DNA of 5,639 bases from positions 1 to 5,639 of the forward strand of contig NQJG01000085.1 of the NCBI GenBank assembly GCA_002256465.1, read 5' to 3'. The notes beneath the pieces were generated by a model. It did no database searches, was not told the DNA's origin, and was given only the letters and a program-made list of their open reading frames with translations. The translations under genes and the position numbers were made by a program. Below, piece after piece: positions 1 through 5,639 of the stretch (position 1 is the first letter of the stretch; each line of letters opens with the position of its first letter). This stretch comes from Methylococcaceae bacterium NSP1-1 (lineage in GTDB: Bacteria > Pseudomonadota > Gammaproteobacteria > Methylococcales > Methylomonadaceae).

Positions 1-95
1 AGCAGTACAGCGACCAGCCACAATAGCCATCGATTTTGCTTTTCTGAATCCATATCAGAGCTGATGTATGGATTTTTTAAAATATGACTATTCAT
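1..95 (-). CDS. Partial membrane or exported protein, N-terminus only, next gene after prsR
   Basis: An open frame runs off the left edge with no stop. Two ATG starts are possible. The one at 95 overlaps the end of prsR by 8 bases and has a weak GGA about 10 bases upstream. The one at 53 lies 34 bases past the prsR stop and shows no ribosome binding site. From the inner start the protein reads MDSEKQNRWLLWLVAVL: a short polar, charged tail followed by a Trp/Leu/Val-rich hydrophobic run. This fits a signal anchor, signal peptide or first transmembrane helix. The overlap or short gap suggests co-transcription with prsR, so a role in the exosortase/PEP-CTERM or polysaccharide system is likely by context. 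Too little is visible to name a family, and the start is undecided. Confidence 0.42.
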   Translation of the reverse strand, partial: MNSHILKNPYISSDMDSEKQNRWLLWLVAVL

Positions 96-1443
96 TAACT
101 TGAATTCCGTATTTTTCAAACAACGTATATAGTGTGGGACGTGTTACCCCAAGGAGCCTTGCTGTATTTGAAATATTGTTATTGGAGTGTGTCAGCGCCC
201 TTTTGATAGCTAACGTTTCAGCTGCTTCTCGAACCTCTTTTAAATTGAATGGCATTGAAACATCAATGCTTTTCTCTAGTTCCAAATCATCAAAGGTGAT
301 GTTGGTGTCATCTGTCATAATCACTGCGCGTTTGATTTTATTTTCAAGTTCCCGAATATTCCCTGGCCATGAATAGGTTTCAATAGCTTGTGCGGCTTCC
401 TTGCTAAAGCTTTTTATTTTCTTATTATGTAATTCACAAAAGCGTTTTAGAAAAGCGGTGGCAATGGTAATTGCATCGCCTTCTCTTTCTCTTAGCGGGG
501 GAATATTAATTGTTATTTCACTTATTCGATAATATAAATCTAGTCTGAATTTACCGTCATTGATCAGAGTTTGCAGGTTTTGGTGAGTGGCACAAATAAT
601 GCGTACATCAACCGGAATTTCTTGCCTTCCACCAACCCGTTCTATGGTCCTTTCTTGAAGAAAACGTAATAACTTGGATTGTAATGAAAAAGGAAGATCA
701 CCGATTTCATCCAGAAAGAAGGTGCCATTATGAGCATATTCGATTTTACCTTTTGTTTGTTGAGAAGCTCCGGTAAAAGCTCCTTTTTCATAGCCAAACA
801 ACTCACTTTCAAGCAGATTTTCAGGAATGGCAGCACAATTTACAGCAACAAAAGGCTTGACGGACCGATCGCTTAATCGGTGAATGGCTTTAGCGAGCAC
901 TTCTTTGCCTGTGCCACTTTCACCCAGTAACAAGGTGGTGACACTGGTTGGAGCAATTTTTTCTACCTTGCGACAAAGCTCCTGCATTTTTTTGCACGAA
1001 GCAATAAGGCCCGCTAAAGGTTCTGCTGATTTTTGTTGAAGTGCTAAATGTTCATTTTCCAGTTCACTGAGTTTAAAGGCGCGTTCGATGATCAAATTTA
1101 AAACATCGATATCAATAGGTTTTTGATAGAAATCATAAGCACCCATTGCCACGGCTTGGATAGCATTTTCCCGGTCATCATTTCCCGTGACAACAATTAC
1201 CTTGGTGGCAGGAGCAAGTTCCAAAATTTCCTGGAGTGCCTTGAGACCTTCACTCGCATTAGCAGGGTCTGGAGGCAATCCCAAGTCAAGCGTGACAACA
1301 CTGGGCATATAACGCCTTAAAGCTGTAATCGCCTCGCTTCTATTACCGGCGATAACAGTTTGATAACATTCAAAAGACCATTTTAATTGTTTTTGCAGTC
1401 CCGGATCATCCTCTACAATGAGTAAAACTTTTCTATCGTCCAA
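88..1443 (-). CDS. prsR: PEP-CTERM-box response regulator PrsR, sigma-54-dependent activator
   Basis: Cytoplasmic NtrC-type response regulator of 451 residues. An N-terminal receiver domain (about 5-120) has the acidic pair Asp12/Asp13, phosphoacceptor Asp53, Thr86 and Lys108. A central AAA+ sigma-54-interacting domain (about 145-375) has Walker A GESGTGKE at 174-181, GAFTGA at 221-226 that contacts sigma-54, Walker B FFLDEI at 242-247 and the FRLDLYYR arginine-finger region at 299-306. A Fis-type helix-turn-helix lies near 421-446. The receiver phrases DPGLQKQLKWSF and DLGLPPDPANASEG are what I associate with PrsR of exosortase A systems rather than NtrC, ZraR or AtoC. PrsR normally pairs with histidine kinase PrsK and activates PEP-CTERM and exopolysaccharide genes from sigma-54 promoters. 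Here the gene upstream is an amide ligase, not prsK. The start is TTG, supported by an AGAAGGT ribosome binding site. All key residues are present, so the protein should be functional. Confidence 0.92.
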   Translation of the reverse strand: MDDRKVLLIVEDDPGLQKQLKWSFECYQTVIAGNRSEAITALRRYMPSVVTLDLGLPPDPANASEGLKALQEILELAPATKVIVVTGNDDRENAIQAVAMGAYDFYQKPIDIDVLNLIIERAFKLSELENEHLALQQKSAEPLAGLIASCKKMQELCRKVEKIAPTSVTTLLLGESGTGKEVLAKAIHRLSDRSVKPFVAVNCAAIPENLLESELFGYEKGAFTGASQQTKGKIEYAHNGTFFLDEIGDLPFSLQSKLLRFLQERTIERVGGRQEIPVDVRIICATHQNLQTLINDGKFRLDLYYRISEITINIPPLREREGDAITIATAFLKRFCELHNKKIKSFSKEAAQAIETYSWPGNIRELENKIKRAVIMTDDTNITFDDLELEKSIDVSMPFNLKEVREAAETLAIKRALTHSNNNISNTARLLGVTRPTLYTLFEKYGIQVNE

Positions 1444-1450
1444 ATTTATT

Positions 1451-1457
1451 ACCTTCT
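1451..1457 (-). promoter_or_regulatory. Ribosome binding site of prsR, supports the TTG start
   Basis: Read on the minus strand this is AGAAGGT. Its AAGG core is 8 bases before the TTG at 1443. No in-frame ATG or GTG lies nearby upstream, and the receiver domain begins right after the TTG (MDDRKVLLIVEDD), so the unusual start codon is well supported. Confidence 0.65.
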
Positions 1458-1492
1458 GATTAATCCGATTAAATAATTTTTTTGTATACCAT

Positions 1493-1543
1493 GAGGAATT
1501 ATTTTTAAAATAAAATTATAGACAATCCAGAGGAATTATTTTT
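1493..1543. repeat. Pair of 14-bp direct repeats in the ligase-prsR spacer
   Basis: The 14-mer gaggaattattttt occurs at 1493-1506 and again at 1530-1543, exactly matching, with starts 37 bp apart. It lies in the AT-rich 121-bp gap between the ligase stop (1565) and the prsR start (1443). Between the copies, read on the minus strand, is a TATAAT hexamer (1520-1515). The spacing is about three and a half helical turns. It could be a regulator site in front of prsR, or a chance or duplication product in low-complexity DNA. No rho-independent terminator is visible in the spacer, so read-through from the ligase into prsR is possible. Confidence 0.5.
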
Positions 1544-1564
1544 TATCATTAAACTAGCCATGGG

Positions 1565-3382
1565 TTAATGAGTTATCAACCATTGTTCCAGCATAATTAA
1601 TAACCAAATCATTACGCCATAGTAAGAGGCATGACCATCCTGATGTAACTGGATGAGATTTTTTATATACGCGGGGTTTAAATAGCCCCGCTTTTCAATA
1701 CTCTCCAAGTTCGCTTCGGCAAATTGTTTCAGCTCTTTATCGTGACTCATCCAAACACCAAAGGGCAAACCGAAGCCTTGTTTACTTTTGGCAAGCGTTT
1801 TTTTAGGTAGAAAACTCTGCAAACTTTCCCGATAAAAGGAACGCAGCTCAAAACCCTGCATTAACCATTTGGATGGTATTATAGCTGCAAATTCTAGCAG
1901 ATTTTGCTGCAACATGGGGTATTGCACGTCTATACCGGCAAGCTCGCACATTCGGTTGACTTTTCTAAGATCATTATCCGCCAGTGTGAATTTGTCATCT
2001 AAAAACAACATCCGTTTAATCAAATCATCGGAAGATGTCCGGTTATAGGTATATCTGAGATTTTGTACAGGCAAGTCAGGATCAATTTGTTTGAGAAAAT
2101 CCTCGGAGAAAATTTCTGCCAACGGGGTTCGATGTAGAAAGTTATACGTTTCCATACGGTCAGGCATAGCGATTTTAGCCTGCTCGATGTAGCTTTTTAC
2201 TTTTCTGAGCGGCGGTAGATTAAACGCCAGAGGTTCTAATAGTGTCTTGGCAAATCCGGGTACATGGCGGTACAAATCAAATACCTTTTGCTTGGCGTAG
2301 CGGGCATTACCGGAAAAAATCTCGTCTCCTCCATCACCCGCTAATAACTGCGTCATGCCCTGCTCACGAGCGAATTTAGCGCAATAGTAAGCAGGAATAG
2401 CGGAGGCATTTCCAAAGGGTTCATCATACGCTTGTGCGATTAACGGTATCGCCAGCAATACATCGCCGGGAGTAACATAGTATTCATGCAGATTCACCTT
2501 AAAATGGGCTGCCGTCGCTCTGGCATATTCCATTTCATCATAGCCATCGGCATTAAATCCCATGGTAAATGCATCAATTGGTCGGTTCGATATTTTTTGA
2601 TAGAACCCGGTGACAGTACTACTGTCCAGACCACCACTCAAGAAGGCTCCAGTTTGGCGGTCGGGGGCGCAGGCCGAGACCGATTGTTCCAATTGAGGCG
2701 GCAATTGTGCAAGCAGTTCTTTTTTTGAACAGCTACTGTCGTGATAGCGTAACTGCCAGTAGAAATCGCGGACAACCTGTCCGTTATTGAATTCTAAAAA
2801 CTCGCTGGGCTGAAGTTTTGAAACACCACTGTAAATGCTTCCAGGACTTGGAATCATATGAAAATACAGGTAATTGAAGATTGCTTGTGGATCGATTGCC
2901 GTTTTAACGCCGGGATGAGCAATAATTTGATCGAGCTGAGAACCGAAAACCAGCAGTCCGTTTTGGCAATAATAAGCCAGTGGTCGAATACCGACTCGAT
3001 CAATCGCCAGTAAGGCATAACGACGTTCAGGTTCCAGCAAACAAAAGGCAAAGGGCCCCTGAATTTTATCCAGTACTGAGCGGCCGTGACGTAAAAACCC
3101 CTCAGCTAACGCTTGGGCTGCACCGTGGTTTTTTGCAACCTCTGCTAATGTAGAGTCCTGCCATTGCGGTAAGCCTTCAAGGATTACCAGTAATTGGGAT
3201 GATTGATAAACAGAGGGAGCTAGATTGATACCATGACCAGCCGCCTCGGCCATTTTATGGTGAATAACAACGCTTGGGGATGCTGCCGTTAAACATCTGG
3301 ACGCGGCGCGTTGACTGTCAACCCAATTGGATGAGGAGGGTGTTTCCGCTGTTGTTGATAACCAGCCGTAAATAGAGCTCAT
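1565..3382 (-). CDS. Asparagine-synthase-like amide ligase lacking the glutaminase Cys
   Basis: A 605-residue protein with the two-domain layout of asparagine synthase B. The C-terminal ATP-pyrophosphatase half (about 225-605) is complete in outline: PP-loop SGGLDSS at 249-255, DEPFGNASAIP at 320-330, GDGGDE at 349-354 and KSKQGFGLP at 532-540. The N-terminal class II glutaminase-like half (about 1-200) keeps its fold signature (GPFAF near 109-113, IDRVGIRPL at 127-135) but not its active site. The chain begins MSSIYGW where active members begin Met-Cys-Gly-Ile-Phe-Gly-Trp, so Cys2 is Ser. The usual NGEIYN loop is replaced by LEGLPQW at 68-74. The expected chemistry is adenylation of a carboxylate and attack by ammonia or another amine, as in beta-lactam synthetase or lasso-peptide cyclase, which also lost the Cys. 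Asparagine-synthase-like amidotransferases are common in exosortase A and exopolysaccharide clusters, and prsR follows 121 bp downstream, so a role in polymer modification is inferred. The real substrate is unknown. The ATG has an AGGA ribosome binding site 8 bases upstream. Confidence 0.85.
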   Translation of the reverse strand: MSSIYGWLSTTAETPSSSNWVDSQRAASRCLTAASPSVVIHHKMAEAAGHGINLAPSVYQSSQLLVILEGLPQWQDSTLAEVAKNHGAAQALAEGFLRHGRSVLDKIQGPFAFCLLEPERRYALLAIDRVGIRPLAYYCQNGLLVFGSQLDQIIAHPGVKTAIDPQAIFNYLYFHMIPSPGSIYSGVSKLQPSEFLEFNNGQVVRDFYWQLRYHDSSCSKKELLAQLPPQLEQSVSACAPDRQTGAFLSGGLDSSTVTGFYQKISNRPIDAFTMGFNADGYDEMEYARATAAHFKVNLHEYYVTPGDVLLAIPLIAQAYDEPFGNASAIPAYYCAKFAREQGMTQLLAGDGGDEIFSGNARYAKQKVFDLYRHVPGFAKTLLEPLAFNLPPLRKVKSYIEQAKIAMPDRMETYNFLHRTPLAEIFSEDFLKQIDPDLPVQNLRYTYNRTSSDDLIKRMLFLDDKFTLADNDLRKVNRMCELAGIDVQYPMLQQNLLEFAAIIPSKWLMQGFELRSFYRESLQSFLPKKTLAKSKQGFGLPFGVWMSHDKELKQFAEANLESIEKRGYLNPAYIKNLIQLHQDGHASYYGVMIWLLIMLEQWLITH

Positions 3383-3390
3383 ATTGATTT

Positions 3391-3396
3391 TCCTGG
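3391..3396 (-). promoter_or_regulatory. Ribosome binding site of the asparagine-synthase-like gene
   Basis: On the minus strand this reads CCAGGA, with AGGA 8 bases before the ATG at 3382. It matters because it fixes the N-terminus: the protein truly starts Met-Ser-Ser, in register with the Met-Cys-Gly of active glutaminases, so the missing nucleophile is not a start-calling mistake. Confidence 0.6.
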
Positions 3397-3499
3397 AGTT
3401 ATCGTAAATAGATTCTACCGCTCCTGCTTGTGCAAGATTAGAAATTGACCGTGATTATCTCATCATTGCTAAGTTTCTGTAATCGTTTAAAATAATTTC

Positions 3500-4870
3500 A
3501 TGCAAAAAAACACTGAGCCAAATAAACACCTTTTAAACGATTTCTCTGCTGCCGATAAAGAGCAGATAGAGCGCGCCTTGGCGATTATCGAACGTATTCC
3601 AGACGACCCTCATTATCATCGTCCCAAGGGAGTTGAGGTGGCTGCTATTCTAAGGGATTACAATGTCGATTTGAAAACCCTACTCGCGGCAATATTAAGC
3701 GACCCGCGTGTACCGCAGTTAACGCCTCAACCTGATATCAAGGAACAGTTTGGCGATACGGTCGCGGCGCTGGTAAAAGATGTCAACTGGCTAAATAAAT
3801 TGACAGTTTATACGCCCGAAATGACCAAAAAGCCCAATCAGGCAGAAACGTTGCGGCGGATGCTATTGTCCATGACCCAGGATGTCCGGGCAGTGCTAAT
3901 CAAACTGGCTTACCGGATTCATCGGCTGCGAAATTTGCCGAAAGAATCGTATGAGCTCCGTCACTTTATCTCCCGGGAAACACTGGATATATATGCTCCA
4001 ATTGCCAATCGTCTAGGTATTCATCAGTTTAAATGGGAGCTTGAAGATATGGCTTTCCGGTATTTAGAACCGCAAGCGTATCGCCAGATTGCCAAATCCC
4101 TTGCCAATAATCGAGTGCAACGGGAAAACTGCATTAATGGTTTTATTGAACTGTTACAACAACACCTCGCCGAAGAAAACATAGCCAGTACTTGTTATGG
4201 TCGTCCCAAACATATTTACAGCATCTGGAAAAAAATGCAGCGTAAACATTTGGGCATAGACGAACTATATGACCTGTTAGCCGTACGCGTAATTGTCGAT
4301 AATTTAACCCACTGTTACGCCGTATTGGGCATAGTTCATAGCTTATGGCAATACATTCCCAAAGAATTCGATGATTACATCGCAAACCCCAAGGAAAACG
4401 GCTATCAATCGTTGCACACGGTTATTTTAGATCCGAAAGGTAATCGTATTGAGGTACAAATCCGCACCCAGGACATGCACGATTATGCTGAACTCGGCGT
4501 TGCCGCGCACTGGTCATATAAAGAAGGCGGCAAACAGACGGCGGCGATGGAAAAAAGTGTTGCTACATTACGCAAATTGCTGGAAGAAAAGCAGGGAGAT
4601 GAAGCTTTAAGCGATGATTTTCGTAGCGAATTATTTAACGACAGAGTTTATGTTTTAACTCCTGCTGGTAAATTAATTGATCTGGTTAAGGGTTCAACAC
4701 CGCTGGATTTTGCTTATGCTGTTCATACCGAAATCGGTCATCGTTGCCGTGGCGCAAAAATAAACGGCCGGATTGTGCCGTTGACCTACACTCTGAAATC
4801 CGGCGAACAGGTCGAAATTCTAACTACTAAAGAAAGTGCGCCCAATCATAATTGGATAGACCCGAATTGA
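3500..4870 (+). CDS. relA: RelA catalytic half: pseudo-HD, (p)ppGpp synthetase and TGS domains
   Basis: A 456-residue N-terminal part of a long RelA/SpoT-family enzyme, which transfers pyrophosphate from ATP to GTP or GDP to make (p)ppGpp. The hydrolase domain (about 20-200) is degenerate: the expected His-Asp pair is replaced in LAAILSDPRV (62-71), as expected for a synthesis-only RelA. The synthetase domain (about 230-345) is intact: YGRPKHIYSIWKKM at 233-246, EFDD at 289-292 (the acidic ExDD motif of monofunctional RelA rather than the RxKD of SpoT/Rel), GYQSLHT at 301-307 and IEVQIRT at 317-323. A TGS domain spans about 382-442. The frame stops at TGA 4868 just after TGS, leaving off the regulatory half. 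Start: ATG 3500 is preceded in frame by a TAA four codons upstream and the next Met is residue 108, so no better start exists, although there is no clear ribosome binding site. If translated alone it is close in size to the 455-residue E. coli RelA' fragment, known to be active without ribosomes. Confidence 0.88.
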   Translation: MQKNTEPNKHLLNDFSAADKEQIERALAIIERIPDDPHYHRPKGVEVAAILRDYNVDLKTLLAAILSDPRVPQLTPQPDIKEQFGDTVAALVKDVNWLNKLTVYTPEMTKKPNQAETLRRMLLSMTQDVRAVLIKLAYRIHRLRNLPKESYELRHFISRETLDIYAPIANRLGIHQFKWELEDMAFRYLEPQAYRQIAKSLANNRVQRENCINGFIELLQQHLAEENIASTCYGRPKHIYSIWKKMQRKHLGIDELYDLLAVRVIVDNLTHCYAVLGIVHSLWQYIPKEFDDYIANPKENGYQSLHTVILDPKGNRIEVQIRTQDMHDYAELGVAAHWSYKEGGKQTAAMEKSVATLRKLLEEKQGDEALSDDFRSELFNDRVYVLTPAGKLIDLVKGSTPLDFAYAVHTEIGHRCRGAKINGRIVPLTYTLKSGEQVEILTTKESAPNHNWIDPN

Positions 4871-5571
4871 AAAGCTGGTTCAGAAATCAGCAGCAAACGG
4901 AAAACATAGCTCGGGGTAAGGCGATTCTGGACAAGGAAAATCAGCGGTTGGGAATAAAAGCGCTGAACCTGGATGACATGGTTAGCCATTTTAAACAACA
5001 CGATACCGACGCCTTACTTGAAGCGATCGGCCGTAGCGATATTAATAGTCGCCAGCTTGCCGGGTTTTTAAAAATACCCGAGCTGGAAGAAATGCCCATA
5101 AACGTCCGGCCTAAAAAGGCTCCGGCAAAATCGGTCGTTTCTGTTGCGGGTATTGATAATGTGCAAACTTCTTTTGCCCACTGTTGTTCCCCTGTTCTAG
5201 GCGATGACATCATCGGTTATATTTCTCACCATAAAGGGATTACCGTTCACCGCACGGATTGCAAAAACGTCACGCAGTTGAGCCTTGAAAAACAGACACA
5301 GCTTATTACGGTAACGTGGGGTGCAAAAAAAGCCAGCCATGCCGTACCTATTGTGATTCATGCCTTTAATGCACAGAATTTGTTAAATAATGTATCGCAG
5401 ATTTTAGCGCAGTCCAAAATTCATATTTTTAATGCGTCTTTAAATACACATCCTGATTTCTCAGCCATTCTAAATTTGACTATTCAAATAGAAAATACCG
5501 ATCAATTAAGTCTGGTTCTGAGTAAAATAAATTGTCTGCCTAATATAGTTCAAGTTAGGCGAAAAACTTGA
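4852..5571 (+). CDS. relA: RelA regulatory half: helical, zinc-finger and ACT domains, out of frame with the catalytic half
   Basis: The frame continues RelA homology after the break, shifted by -1. True homology begins at LKSWFRNQ, whose Leu is the TTG at 4867. The five residues coded before it come from the overlap with the first frame. A helical region (about residues 6-85 of this frame) is followed by the Cys-Cys zinc-finger domain (about 98-140), with Cys111-Cys112, the GDDIIGYI stretch, His133 and Cys137, then an ACT domain (about 150-239) to a normal RelA C-terminus. In E. coli RelA these domains bind the ribosome and sense uncharged tRNA; they have no synthetase activity. Possible starts are TTG 4852, or TTG 4867, which overlaps the upstream stop as TTGA and has a weak GGA about 10 bases before it. 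Either would need translation coupled to the first frame. It could equally be untranslated pseudogene sequence. Confidence 0.72.
   Translation: MDRPELKSWFRNQQQTENIARGKAILDKENQRLGIKALNLDDMVSHFKQHDTDALLEAIGRSDINSRQLAGFLKIPELEEMPINVRPKKAPAKSVVSVAGIDNVQTSFAHCCSPVLGDDIIGYISHHKGITVHRTDCKNVTQLSLEKQTQLITVTWGAKKASHAVPIVIHAFNAQNLLNNVSQILAQSKIHIFNASLNTHPDFSAILNLTIQIENTDQLSLVLSKINCLPNIVQVRRKT
4859..4875 (+). other. Break point in relA: TTGA stop/start overlap and inferred deletion junction
   Basis: Frame 1 reads gac ccg aat tga and stops. Frame 2 reads ttg aaa agc from 4867. The sequence is one T short of being in frame here. The conserved stretch that follows the TGS domain in E. coli RelA, LGYVTTSRGRSK, is absent at this point, so the inferred event is removal of about 37 bp and not a single-base change. 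No slippery heptamer of the X XXY YYZ type is present, which argues against programmed frameshifting. The stretch aattg could have served as a short repeat for the deletion, but the lost sequence is not available to confirm that. Confidence 0.65.
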
Positions 5572-5639
5572 TGTGGTTTATGACGCAAGGATGTATCTTT
5601 AGCCTCACTGCCATGAAGTCAAGGCATGTTATTGTGTTG

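Larger units (their letters stand above)
3500..5571 (+). pseudogene. relA: relA, (p)ppGpp synthetase gene interrupted by a frameshifting deletion
   Basis: The two consecutive reading frames together make one RelA of near-normal length: 456 residues plus about 234, against roughly 740 in E. coli. They are separated only by a frame change at 4867. Domain order across both is pseudo-hydrolase HD, synthetase, TGS, helical, zinc-finger, ACT. Against my recollection of E. coli RelA, about 12 residues between DPN (end of frame 1) and LKSWFR (start of frame 2) are missing. The flanking DNA is in register for a loss of 3n+1 bases, about 37. No other lesion is seen in either part, so the break is recent, a sequence error, or tolerated because the halves work separately. 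Transcription runs away from the divergent ligase gene. Which of the three explanations holds cannot be told from this window alone. Confidence 0.75.

Noticed and set aside
588..602. TGGCAC-N5-ATGC, a sigma-54-like -24/-12 element with GG-N10-GC spacing on the plus strand
   Set aside because: It lies antisense inside prsR, where the codons for the conserved IICATH segment dictate the bases, and no plus-strand gene follows. Most likely chance.
1507..1563. 18-codon ATG frame just after the ligase stop on the minus strand
   Set aside because: No ribosome binding site, AT-rich composition, and it coincides with the direct-repeat spacer. A chance frame.
1565..3382. Lasso-peptide cyclase identity for the ligase
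   Set aside because: Loss of Cys2 and overall size would fit, but no precursor peptide, leader-binding or protease gene is seen in the window. The exosortase context is a simpler explanation.
3427..3436. Small inverted repeat cttg-tg-caag in the divergent spacer
   Set aside because: Only 4 bp per arm with a mismatched centre. Too short to claim as an operator.
3445..3483. TTGACC followed by possible -10 hexamers (TGCTAA, TGTAAT) before relA
   Set aside because: The spacer must contain relA and ligase promoters since the genes diverge, but no pair gives a convincing -35/-10 match at 16-18 bp spacing on either strand.
4860..4872. Programmed -1 ribosomal frameshift joining the two relA frames
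   Set aside because: The sequence at the overlap (cccgaattga) is not a slippery heptamer, and about 12 conserved residues would still be missing after a shift.
5610..5629. Possible terminator hairpin after relA (tgcc ... ggca)
   Set aside because: Only a 4-bp stem with no T-run. Not a credible rho-independent terminator.
5571..5639. Open frame starting at an ATG that overlaps the relA stop (TGATG) and runs to the right edge, beginning MWFMTQGCIFSLTAM
   Set aside because: Only about 23 codons are visible, there is no ribosome binding site, and there is no recognisable N-terminus. The opposite strand is also open in one frame (ending at 5555), so openness is uninformative here.

Overview
The window looks like chromosomal DNA of a moderately AT-rich proteobacterium. 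The RelA-type (p)ppGpp synthetase is of the beta/gammaproteobacterial kind. The first complete gene is a close match to PrsR, the response regulator of exosortase A (XrtA)/PEP-CTERM systems, which are found in biofilm- and exopolysaccharide-forming Gram-negative bacteria. A gammaproteobacterial methanotroph or a relative would fit, but that is a guess from gene content and not a demonstrated placement.

Layout. The left part is read on the minus strand, in transcription order: an asparagine-synthase-like amide ligase (3382 to 1565), a 121-bp AT-rich spacer with a 14-bp direct repeat, prsR (1443 to 88), and the first codons of a membrane or exported protein that runs off the left edge (start at 95 or 53). 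The right part is on the plus strand, divergent from the ligase across a 117-bp spacer. It holds relA, broken into two reading frames (3500-4870 and about 4867-5571). The last 68 bases hold no gene I can support.

How the genes work together. PrsR is a sigma-54-dependent activator thought to switch on genes for PEP-CTERM proteins and associated extracellular polysaccharide. The ligase beside it has a complete ATP-pyrophosphatase half, but its glutaminase half has lost the N-terminal Cys nucleophile (it starts Met-Ser-Ser-Ile-Tyr-Gly-Trp). It should therefore activate a carboxylate and join it to ammonia or another amine, without glutamine hydrolysis. Its substrate is unknown. relA is the separate stringent-response gene.

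The main surprises are three. relA is split precisely between its catalytic half (pseudo-HD, synthetase, TGS) and its ribosome-sensing half (helical, zinc-finger, ACT), apparently by loss of about 37 bp, with a TTGA stop/start overlap at the junction. The ligase has a degenerate glutaminase domain. prsR has no adjacent prsK sensor-kinase gene on its upstream side.
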